Shown: in pieces, positions 30,501 to 40,400 of the stretch | How the letters are laid out: every line of letters starts with the position of its first letter | Numbering within the stretch: position 1 is the stretch's first letter | Origin: an uncultured Chitinophagaceae bacterium | Lineage (GTDB): Bacteria; Bacteroidota; Bacteroidia; Chitinophagales; Chitinophagaceae | Assembly: GCA_937919945.1 (NCBI GenBank) | Contig: CALESY010000130.1 | Location: 3,706 to 67,705 of the forward strand | Length of the DNA stretch: 64,000 nt | Direction: 5' to 3' | Made by a program: the position numbers and the translations under genes | Notes under the pieces: model-generated | What the model was told of the DNA's origin: nothing | Seen by the model: only the letters and a program-made list of their open reading frames with translations | Databases searched by the model: none

Positions 30501-30768
30501 TGACCCGAGAAATCTGATAAGCCAAATTCAATTAGTACTGTCAGGAGATGCATACTACGATGATATACGTTTTATTCCATTGGATGCGACGATGAAATCT
30601 TTTGTCTATGACCCGTTATCGTTTAAACTGCAAGCACTGTTAGATGAAAATAATTTTGCGACATTTTATGAATATGATCAAGAAGGCCTGCTAATAAGGA
30701 CTAAGAAAGAGACGGACAGGGGTATTATGACTATAGGGGAAAATAGGCGTTCAAATTCTAAAAAATAG
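24514..30768 (+). CDS. Giant SpvB/YD-like secreted protein, first of a two-protein RHS set
   Basis: The protein has 2084 residues with an N-terminal signal segment (about 14-36, ending TYALTS). The segment FEPVGTTEMVDMFTGDFTYNIPLMDVEGFPINISYHGG (about 48-85), then WVGLGWNINPGEINR, is the signature opening of Bacteroidota YD/SpvB-type proteins. Long beta-repeat regions follow to about residue 1800, a lectin-like region (about 1900-2020) precedes the end, and the C-terminus (YDPLSFKLQALLDENNFATFYEYDQEGLLI) is YD-like. It could form half of the shell for the toxin chain, like the B subunit of Tc toxins. This analogy is inference. Confidence 0.65.
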   Translation: MTAFMKKVLLRSTARTLILCLGYQLVFPVVTYALTSGPSQPEVQSFEPVGTTEMVDMFTGDFTYNIPLMDVEGFPINISYHGGVNIEQEASWVGLGWNINPGEINRAVRGLPDDFNGETIEKTIHIEDEVNYRVGMGVSASLEVFGFNPNQYGLNLSIGVGNYIAYSNYKGMSVGGNIGVTVSTPIASAGVDVGVGSQSGADVDLNAGLHLPMKITQDAGAGIGVTGSTGFNSRSGLKDLSFGVNMTTSITTNGKVGNEDKYKEKRATTTIPGQSFGSSIPIGLQNYVPVITNPSVQKTFQFQARFGGEVFYVFPNVHMSIMKSTLKFEEDGSRKGYGYLYSENAPEDGIMDFSREKDGYYNSTLKNLPLSSMTYDVYAISGQGTGGVFRPFRNDIGSIHDPLVAPPKSTTRDLKLEAGIGNIFEVGTDLTFYDNETKSGAWKRFPFRGKEVNNLFEKAYFKQAGELTYNNQQLTTALFNSNPQYLYDDENTLKGIGSSASMPGKLGGSFIYTGSNTDRTARANVLNYITGEESDVKDVAHVKKVISYTNNGSNPFCNPTSTEYNRHGTNSDQAKKHHLTELTQTLPDGRRYVYGIPAMNHVTKEVSFGVSGSKANINTGIVEIDRSTSDHDDSKNNKKGKEHFYSYTGTPAYAYSYLLTSVLSNDYVDVLGDGPSDDDLGAFTKINYTKWDDDYRWRAPYHSDSAQYNPGFWCDVDDDKGNYIMGSKDIWHIRSIETKNFVAEFYISTRDDAKGVSSSILHSGSTIDVSGKYAGSKTSNGGQSYSYKLDSIKLYNKHDRYINENNAVPIKTVVFRYSYNLCQGIPNTFSSSPSTAGKLTLERIYIKHGNSQKSLLSPYVFTYNGNNPRYNFACKDRWGNYKPSDLSLGNYEFPYVSQDPALKSDNDANAASWSLTDIKLPSGGKIHVDYESDDYSYVQDRRTMDMFKVEGFGSSSNKDIKSTLYESVDQVNEYVYFKRRISRENTSLSIKQNYLENAQYLYYSFNLDISGTGRHEHIKGYALIDDAGICPNDTDYGWVKLKKEKPGNNSNHLFHPATIYGLNIGRRYLPHVIYPGFKNGNSGPIQIMQGLKAAGNELLTISKNPIVRFVEKDKKAKNVNVNKSWIRLNTPGLTKQGGGIRVKQLTLNDAWSTLTSNPSSANYGKVYDYTVWDAKWNKNISSGVASYEPSIGGDENPFKLPVKYTEDAGRLLPAIEFFQEEPFGESFFPPPTVGYSKVRVSSIHANSARSSQSEEEFIFYTAKDFPIQVNYTGKDAPGTIKKKTLRKKYQEERVMQGYSLCFNDMHGKLRSSNVYIIKTDGTNRKRELVSGMTYNYQVDAKGQLNNVVNAVVRDRGSDKNMSIQSIKLGEEVDFTIDTRERDVRSYSRNVDINCNVVLFGFIPIPIPTAFFPDKEEKVIFRSMVSTKIIQRYGILKSVENYDHGATTVTENLLYDSETGGVLLTRTNNEYQDGIYKLRTPAYWGYICMGPAYVNINYEEENDTLILQTRSGISGYKPTFYADMLVNHPERFFPGDELLISYKIGGTDHQVKVWVNDNYRAPVQHPLTYLNAPYPGERSLPYALDIRVVPRYIFKNGVAQWPGNPSAGDTITGVAVKVLRSGKRNNLDKDVQTTEFAQNPYSTNIGTLIGNFNHFSPAPAYAKVINSVVKKYSDYSVGPYFSDSAEAILPNYPLSSANPHYYKPNIYAVNKLDGSDTLQVFNKFVLGHAGNYRQNIEAVFRGKRNYSNNSARYDGTYSIQNNNIWSLTYNGERAVIWATYEPDWVASKTIHKYDVFGNAIEESDATGKKSSAQYEYNKSLPVAVANNIDQDRFFFEGFEDYYNLRPDLIFNMFGSSHYYHTPFSKYFKSSQSTLTRYNQKYVRTNLINNNDTITSVASHTGKYSLRCSTGRSFNIKLKGTNAWYVAHYAHIRDFGIDTNKKYIISLWLKPAGGTFADAQTVADNTQMVLTDNSMSHLYRFQLKTQSIDGWYKAECIIDPRNLISQIQLVLSGDAYYDDIRFIPLDATMKSFVYDPLSFKLQALLDENNFATFYEYDQEGLLIRTKKETDRGIMTIGENRRSNSKK

Positions 30769-30772
30769 CTGT

Positions 30773-31477
30773 ATGAATATGTTAAGATTATTGCTGATGC
30801 TGGTTGTATGCTTGTTCCAAATCAATGTCCTAGCTCAAGACCAGGCGATAGGTTTAATGAGAAAACTAAAGAACACCCATACTGCACAGCTTATCGGTTA
30901 TGATTATAAAGTCTATTTAAAGAATACAACAGGTCGTATTGAAGACAGTTTGGGAGGGCGTTTCTATAAAGTACAAGATGATTATATTGATAGTAATGAA
31001 ACATCTATTTGTATCAAGGCTTCTGGTTACTATGCAAAATTAGATTTACAGGAACGTTCGGCACTTATATTCAGTGTAGCCGCATTGGAAAGCAAGCTTG
31101 GGGGTAAGCTTGACTATAAACCGGTTATGCTGGATATATCAGATTCCATCATTTTAAAATATGGAAAGACATCTGTTCAAAGATTAGCCAACGGAGACGA
31201 CCGTATCAGAGTAATGTTCAGAGACTTGCCAATTACAAGTATTACTGCCGATATAGATCCTCGTTCAAGCGAGATTATGGCCATGCAGATAGTAACTGAG
31301 GAGAAAGATAAGTATGGGGATGCATCTGGTTACAGCCGTTTGTTTATAATGCGCAATTTTACTTACAACTTTAATCGGCGGCTTGTGTCTACTGAACGTT
31401 TTTTTACGACTAGTCAGGATAAAGTAACCCTTGCTAACAAGTATGCCAAATATAAACTTAATACCATAACCAATTAA
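30773..31477 (+). CDS. Small exported protein between the two giant RHS genes
   Basis: The protein has 234 residues with a signal peptide (about 1-22; LRLLLMLVVCLFQINVLAQ). The mature part is mixed alpha/beta with no catalytic motif I can identify. It starts 5 nt after the 2084-residue gene and ends 13 nt before the 3164-residue gene, so it is part of the same transcript. A periplasmic role in assembling or guiding the two giant proteins is plausible, but only from position. Confidence 0.45.
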   Translation: MNMLRLLLMLVVCLFQINVLAQDQAIGLMRKLKNTHTAQLIGYDYKVYLKNTTGRIEDSLGGRFYKVQDDYIDSNETSICIKASGYYAKLDLQERSALIFSVAALESKLGGKLDYKPVMLDISDSIILKYGKTSVQRLANGDDRIRVMFRDLPITSITADIDPRSSEIMAMQIVTEEKDKYGDASGYSRLFIMRNFTYNFNRRLVSTERFFTTSQDKVTLANKYAKYKLNTITN

Positions 31478-31489
31478 AACTGAAGTAGT

Positions 31490-34400
31490 ATGAATAACAA
31501 AGTATTGTTAATCTGCCTCGGATTATTGATTTCCCTGTCAACTATGGGACAGGGGTTCCAGTTCTTACCTGATGAACATAGCCAGCGCCTATATAGTTAT
31601 GATATTATTAATAACGGTAGCTATAAACCGGTCAATGCTTACAGTGACTCATTGCCTTTGAATAAAGACAATGAATACGACCAGTTGGTAATAAACCCTA
31701 CCTTGACGGCTTTTTCTATCAAGAGTATTCAGGATTACGTCCTAGTAGGGGTGAATCACGATACAAAAGTTGCTGAGGCTGCCTATTCTTATGATGTTAC
31801 ATTAATACTATGGTGCTTTAATTATACGGCACCTACCATGCCGGATCAAAAAATTATCAAGTTAAATATAACGTATGACCCGGATTCTGGAAAATCCTAC
31901 GTTGACACAAGGGTATTTAAGTTTTCAGGCTATCATAAAGTTATAGTTGAAGTTTCAGATATTACAGATACTGGTACACATGCTACGATTCTGCGGACAC
32001 AATTACCTAAGAACTTTTACATCATGTCAACTATATCCGTGGAACGATATGATCGGGACGCCTTTTCACTTTATCCCGCATCTACGGCAATTAACAGCGG
32101 TAAGACGCTGCATGTAAATTGGGTGCCTTCTAAGTCAACCTATTCCGGTTGTGCAAGCAGCCCTACTCCATATGATCTTAAGCCTGTTGAATATGAACTG
32201 GAGTGGCAATATATAGATGATTATACTTACAATATTTATGGCAGTAGTTCTGGAACTCCCGGGTATGCATTTACAAGCAGTAGTACTATTGATTATGATT
32301 TTCGCAGAAACAGTACGCGGGTCAGGGTCAGGAATACGAGCTATGATATACCATTGATTTACGAACATGGGGCTATAGTCTTTCGGGTACGTGCAATACG
32401 CCCTGAATATTCCCCGGATTATAAACTAATTTTATATGGAGCATGGAACCTGCCGGATCAGGGTACTGTCGCAGCAAATGAAAGTTGTAAGGCTTTTCTG
32501 ATTACTAATCCACATATTTCAGATAGTTTGAACTGGCAATATTCCATCAACTTTTCCGAAGAAGGCAAATATAAACATGTGATTAATTATTTCGACGGGT
32601 CTTTAAGAAACCGTCAGACTCAGACAAAAATAAACTCGGATAATGATTATGTTATTGGTATAGATAAGACTTATGATTATGAAGGCAGGGCTTCCATACA
32701 GACATTACCTACACCTTTTCAACAGCAATACCTTGGATACAGGACTGATATGAGCCTTCATATTACGACTACTAATCCATACACAGCTGCTGACTTTGAT
32801 ATACTGGGATGTTCAAACCCGGACTCTATTTCACCTCTTTCAAATAGTTCCCTCGCTAAACGTTACTATTCCTCTTTAAACCCGGATAAATCAGGTATGC
32901 AGAAATTCGTCCCTGATGCTAAAGGCTATCCTTTCACACAAACTATCTATTCACCTGACAATCAGTTGTTATGGCAAAGTGGTGCAGGATACGACCATCA
33001 GTTATGGACGAACCATGGAACAAGGTACGAATATATGCGTGCGACTCAACATGAATTGAATGCATTGTTTGGCAGTCAGGCAGGTCATTTCCAGTATTAC
33101 CCCAAAACAGTGATAACAGACCCGAACGGCCAATCCAGCTATACGATCCAAAACCATCGTGGCCAAACAGTTGCCACAGGTCTAATTGGAATGATAGATA
33201 CCACTATCATACCGATAGATGTATTACCTGAATCTGATACAGGAAGTAAGGAATGTTTCAATATTCTGGCAGGCACTACGCAGCATAAATTCAATTATGG
33301 CACAACTGTGGAAAATAATTTTTATGCAGAAAAAAACGGCTATCATAGCCTCCAATATAAAATTCGGGTACCTGCCTTTCCTGTTGCTTGCTCGACAAAA
33401 TTACTAACGGCTAAAGCCTATTATTCCTATGAAGCAAGTAACGATTGCGGTGCTGAAGTGATTCCTGCACAAACAGGTGTTTTGGGTGATTATTCTGTAT
33501 ATACAGCAACTTCATCAGCACCGACATCTACTTATTTATCATCAACAGCAACAGATTACTGGTTGGTAAAAGGTAAATATGCAGCAAACAAAATACTCAA
33601 CTTTTCTTGGCCGGAAATAAATAGCCAAGTAAAGAGCTTTGTGAAAGACTATGAGAACAATACAACTAACTGTTATCATGATGTCAAGTATTTTATCCGT
33701 GATGCAGTAGAAACTACCCAGTTCCCTTGCGTAGATAGTAATGAGTATTTAGACCCTTGCCAGAAACTAAAGAAAAAAATGATGGCGGAATTATGGCCTG
33801 GTGCAAAGTATGGGCAATACGATAAAGATAGTAATGGCAATTTCGATACATGCTCAACTGATAATTCCATTTTTACTGTGGTATTCAAATTCGATACCTG
33901 CTACAGCTCTATCATTACCTTAGTATGCGATACGATAATACTCAAAAGGTATCAATCTACATGCATCGGTGGACGTATGCCGTATTCTGTAACCAAGAAC
34001 GGACATACTTATAATGATATAGTAAACGCGCCTGTAGATACATTTATTTACTATTTCAATGATGAAATTGCAGCCGCATTACTTCCTTTGCACCCAGAAT
34101 TTTGCAAGCTGAATTTTTGTGATGATTTTGAATATTCCGAAAAAATAAAGAATATAGAAACTTTCCAGCAAGCACAGGCCATTAATAGGTTTCTGCTGGA
34201 TAGTATTTGGGCTAACGACCCGGCAATTACGCATTCATTTACGCCTTTAGGAGAAGAATTGAAATGGTTCAGTAGTATTAACAAACGGTTGGATTCTCTC
34301 GCTATTGAACATGCCTATTCAAATGCAGGAATACAGAATGAAGCGTCGCATGTTGCTAAGTATGTATACAAAGACCAGATACAAAATTTTGTGTTTATAG

Positions 34401-37400
34401 ACTCTACTGTAAAACAAAAATATTTTGACCTTCTAAAAGCTTATTATATTGGTAACAGGGGTTATCTGCTAAAGAGATTAGTAGACAGCCTTAACAATGA
34501 TACTACTTTTGTATGCGGCCCATGTAATGGTAAAGAACCCGTTGACGGTTTCACGCCACACATTTGGCTTAATAGCAGAATGACATTGATACACCCTTCT
34601 GTATTCAGCTTGGATACAATAGTATATGTGCCGACCGGAGAAGATATACCGCAATGGATACAAGATATTTACGACGATGCTGATGACCCTAATTCGAACC
34701 ACTCATCCATGAATCCGGCACCTTCTCAGATTCAGGATTCCATAAATGTTAAGAAAGTTCGGATGGCGGCATCCCAGATAGATTATATTATGCAAAAGCT
34801 GGCAAACTGCACTACATCAAGTACTGTATTAGCCACTATAAGGTCTAATCTGGAAACCCATGTCAGCACGTATGGTGGTGTTGAATCGTTGACACCACAA
34901 GCAGTTGCCACTGCAATAACCACAGGTACTGGATTATCCTTGAGTGATTTGTGCCATCCTTTTCTGGCTGAATTAAACACTTATGATCATTCTTCGGAAA
35001 TAGATTATCCCTACAACTGCGGCAAACCTGAGTTATATGATGGGTTGAAGCAATTTTTAAATCGTTCTGATATTATCACTTTGATGAAAACGGCTACACT
35101 AACCGGTAGCAGTGCAACCTCTTTCGCATTAAGCGGAAACAGTAACACCTACGAAGGAAAGATAGCCGGTTACTTATCTATATCAAATACGGCAACAATT
35201 AATGCTAAGAGCATTTTGGACACCTTGAAATATGTAGACCCCGCTAATAGCAGTAATATAATTGTTGTAAAAATAATACAGATAAAAGTGTATACATCTG
35301 GTGCAGACACATTCAGGCTATACCTGAAACGAAAACTAAGTACAGCTGGATACCTTGATACCGTAAGCGGTGGAATTAATACGGATACTGTATTCTGTTT
35401 GAACGATGACAGAGACCTTAATTACATGGGATATATAGCCAGGAATACGGCGGTGGCTGATTTGACACTTAATAGTGACAATTTCCGAACAAGGTATCTT
35501 GTATGGAGCAACGGTATTTACCTCATGTCATTACCCGCAGAAGGTGATCTGCTTCACTGCCTGACTTGTAAGGATATTAAAAAAGCCATTGATAGTTTCC
35601 AGTCGGAGAAATCTGTATACTATTATGATGATGCCTACAACCACCCTTTGTTTACATCCACGCTCATGAATTACCTGAATTATAAATTAGGTAAAAAGTA
35701 TACTTACTATGATTATATCGATTTAATGAGAGGTTGTGCGTTGTCTGATTTGCTGACCCTAAACAGACATTATGCCACTATGAAAATCGTAACTTCTTCT
35801 TCTGATGCTGCAACGTTCATTAATAATGTTAAGAGTTTTACCGGCAGGGATGTGATTGATACGAGAATCCAATACACGACTAGTGGCAATAATGTATTTG
35901 GAATAGATTTGAACGGGGTGCCTGATGATTCAATATACATTTACAGGGAACACATCAAAGGGTTGGTGTCATCATCAAATTACACGTATTTACCAAATAA
36001 TGCATTAATTGTACTGGATAAAACAAGTTGTTCCCCATCGACTTCACTGTCCACCTACATGTCGCCTTACTCAACAACTGCCTGTAGCGTCTATTATAAT
36101 GGAACGGCACAGGCATACAATCTATACGAATATACAGGCAGCTATTCGACTGCAAAACAGCACGCAGATATGCTTGCTGGTGTAAGGCAATACACCGAGC
36201 AATGCACAGGTTCATTTGTAATTGCAAATGCTGAATTATTGCGTAGTGCTGATTACAACACTACCGATAAACAGGATTACCTGACATACATCTATGGTTT
36301 ATCCAATACATCAAGAAATGAAATAGCTGACTCTATAAGCGGATATAATCTCAAGCAACGTATAAGCGGGTATAGCGGAAATACTGTTGCCTATGCTGAC
36401 CCGTATTGTTCTAAAGAAAAACGAAACCTATATATATATGCCGGCAATCAAACCAACCATGCGGGATATAAGCTATTGGTTGACACTATCCTGAATGGGG
36501 TGAAAAGTACATTTGGCAGCAACAAGCTTTTCCCTGCTGAAGGTTTCAATAATATGACTACTACAGGAAGTCTTACAGGGCTCATGATATACCATAAAGC
36601 TAATAAGTATGTATGGTATCGGTATTTTAATGGCGTTAATACCCTTCGTAATGTACACATTGCACCACCAATGTATCCTTTTTATGGTATTGAAACACTT
36701 ATAATGGATTCTGTGAAGATTGGCCCGGGCGCTGACAGCATTTATACATTTACTGTATATATGCACTATGCATCACTGTCTAGCCAAGTGGTTGAATGTA
36801 AGGGCTATACTGATTTCCCATTAGGCTATGGCAGAAAGGTAGCTAATGTTGTATTAGGTAATAAACCTGGATTAAATTATTGCTTAGATAGCTTGGATTG
36901 CGAATATAGCTTGTTGCAAGATGCTATTTATGCAGGTAAAATCAGGTATCAACAGTATTTTGATTCCACGACCACCGACATCACAAATAGTATGGTACAA
37001 TACCTGGCTGACAGTACCTCCGATTCATTGTATCTATGTTCACAGGCGCAGAAAAACCAAATGACGTTGTATTATTATGACCTCGCTGGTAATTTAATGA
37101 GAACAGTTCCGCCAGCCGGTGTATTTAGAGGTTATCCTGACGGTCATTGGAAAGACTCAAAGTATAAATACGGATCACTAAATGAATTATATTTTCAACA
37201 TACACCGGATGGTGGAAACACGGAATATTTTACAGATGTAGTAGGCAGGGTTGCGTTTTCTCAAAATAGCAAGCAGCGGCCTGATAGTAACTACAGTTAT
37301 ACACTACATGATAAATTGGGGCGCGTGATTGAGACAGGGCGCGTGAAACTTAACTGTTCAGGCCAATGTGATTTTGTAACCAATGCGCATAAGTATGTTG

Positions 37401-40400
37401 TAGATACCTTGACAAGTTATATAAGACATTTGGACAGGTACGAAGTTGTGCAGACATTTTATGATACGGCAACAATTAACCTAGCAGGGGTATCAGGGTA
37501 TAAGCTAAGTGAGCAAGAAAACCTATTTAACAGGGTGTCTGCTATACTATACTATGAGTCGAAAAGTAATGACCATAATGCTACTAGTATTCCGGCACCT
37601 TTCTTCGGCACTTATTATAGTTATGACATGGTTGGTAATGTTAAGACCATAACGTATGAATGTATGGCACTTGACCATCTAAGGCAGAAATTCAAGAGGG
37701 TAGATTACGATTTCGACCAGATCAGCGGTAAAGTAAATATGTTCAGCTATAACAGGGGTATGCCAGACCAACTGTTCCATAAATATAAATACGATGCAGA
37801 TAACAGGATCATTGAGGTAAAAACAAGTAAGGATGGTGTTATATGGAACAGGGATGCTGCCTATGAGTATTACAAGCATGGGCCGCTTGCAAGTACTAAA
37901 ATTGGAGACGCGCAGCTACAGAGCATTGAATATGCATATACGATCCAGGGGTGGTTGAAAGCAATAAACGGAGATATACTGAAGCCTGATAAAGATATGG
38001 GGCAAAATGGTAAACCTGGAGACATGACCTACGCGAGGGACGTTATGGCAATGGCTTTGAATTATTTCCAAAATGATTATGCACCAATTGACAATACTGT
38101 AATGGTAACAAACCTACCCGAGCATAACAAGAGCTTGTTTAATGGTAATATAGCTAGACAAACAATGTCACTTAATACATTCGGAAGCCTCCAACGTACT
38201 TACCGTTACGATCAGGTACAGCGATTGAAGCTGGCAACTTATGCACCCGTTGATGAAGACAACATGACTGTTGCAAGCCCGTCTGATATTTATAAGAATG
38301 CTTATGAGTATGATGCAGATGGTAATATCCTGACATTGAACAGGTTTGATGAGAATGGGGATATTATGGATAGTTTGTTTTATACCTATCCTTACCAGGG
38401 CAATAACATGCTGCTAAATGTAGAAGAACAATTGACTGCCCCTACAGCCGTTGTACATGATATTGAACGCGTAACACCGCCTAGTAACGGCATCAATTAT
38501 GAATATGATAGTATTGGCAATATGACACATGATTTAGCCAGCAATCAATTTGTAGATTGGAACTTATATGGCAAAGTGAGTCTGATAACGGATACAGCAC
38601 TGAATGAAGCTGTAGGATACGATTATGACGGATTGGGTAATAGGGTAAGAAAAGATGTGGGGATAAAGATAGATAGTACCAACGAACAGCATTATGGTGA
38701 ATACTATGTAAATGATGCAAATGGCAATACGCTTGCTACATACGCATTCAAGAGCAGGTATGACCCTGTAGCACTTATTAAAGCTGCTAATGATGGCCTG
38801 CATACCAATTCAGCTTTTATTCCATTTATTATGAGTAAAGTTTATCCCTATGCAGATTTTGGTAACCAGTTTGCTTACCTGAGTATAAATAAAGAACCAA
38901 CATGGGCTGCGGGGCTAACATCCCAACCGCTTATGTTTTACATTCAGCACAGTGTATCAATATTTGAGAGGCTCATGCATAACGAGGTGGACTATTTAGA
39001 CGATGTACAGAGTTATGACATTATAAACCCTCCTCTTGATGTAATGGCTAATGGAATGGTAGGTGCCGGTAGCGATGGTGCAAACCTTATTACAGAAATA
39101 CTGGATTTTCAGACTGAAGCAGAATTGATGCTGGCATATTTTGACCAGAGGTATACTTTGGCTCATCAGGTTTGGAATGCTTTGAGCGTAACCCATACTA
39201 TGGGAAATTATTCTGCAAATGCCAGTGCTATGTGGACGTATATTACAGGGAATGGTAAGGCTAATGTGCTAACAGAAATGATGAATGTTATTAACCAAGA
39301 CATCATGAATGGCGGCATGGAATCCAAACCATTCTATGAAGATGTATTTTTTGATAACAGTATATTCAAATCTACGAATCTTAGAAGCACATCTACACCA
39401 TTCACGGACTTTGAGACAGTGCTTGCAGACATACTGTATCTTCATGCAAATAATAATTTCCTGCACATGGCTATAAATACATGGTCTGGTGCAAGCACAT
39501 GGTTATCTTCCAATACTACTTTCCATGAGCGCATGTATACTTATTTTACGTTTGCCCCGGCATGGACTATGAATGATGCTATAACCAATACTACTTATGG
39601 TACTGATATAATAGACAGGGCAATAGCATATACTAATAAATTAAGTGCCTTGGCATACATACGCTGGCTGAAGGCAGACCCTATACTTGGGCCATTGACG
39701 AATATTGGTCAATTCTCAGGTGTTGCTGAAGATACATTGAGCCTGGCCGAGCACCATATATATGGCAGTAGTAAACTTGCAGTTCAATACTATAACACAG
39801 CTCATGATAGCCTAGTTAATACTTATAATGTAGTAAATACTGTAACCCCTCTTACAAAACTGGAATTACAAACACCTTGGTATAGCGAAGCTTATGGCGA
39901 TATCATTAAAGGAGATACAACTGAGCCATGGGGTAATGGGCATACAGATACATTTACAGTAAATCGCAGATTAGCACTACGTTGGTATCATATTACTGAT
40001 CACTCGAGTAATATAGTGGCAGTAATTAAAGACCGTAAAAGCGGGAATAAGGTGGTGCCTACAGATGATACATTTAACTATTGGCAACCCAACCTTGCAG
40101 ACCTTGCAGATTATTACCCATTTGGTATGAAGATGCCTAGTAGGTTGATAGTAGGCGACAGTAATAACTACGGCTATAATGGGCAGCGTGGAGAACAGGA
40201 TATCTACAGATCTATAAACCCCGACTTAGGAAAGTATGATGTACACGCAACTGCTAAATTTTGGGAGTATAATAATAGGATAGCAAGAAGATGGAATTTA
40301 GACCCCAAACCAATTATTGGGACAAGTTATTATTCTGTTTTTAATAATAATTCCATACTGTATAAGGATGTATTAGGTGATAGTAGCGTTTTTGACAATA

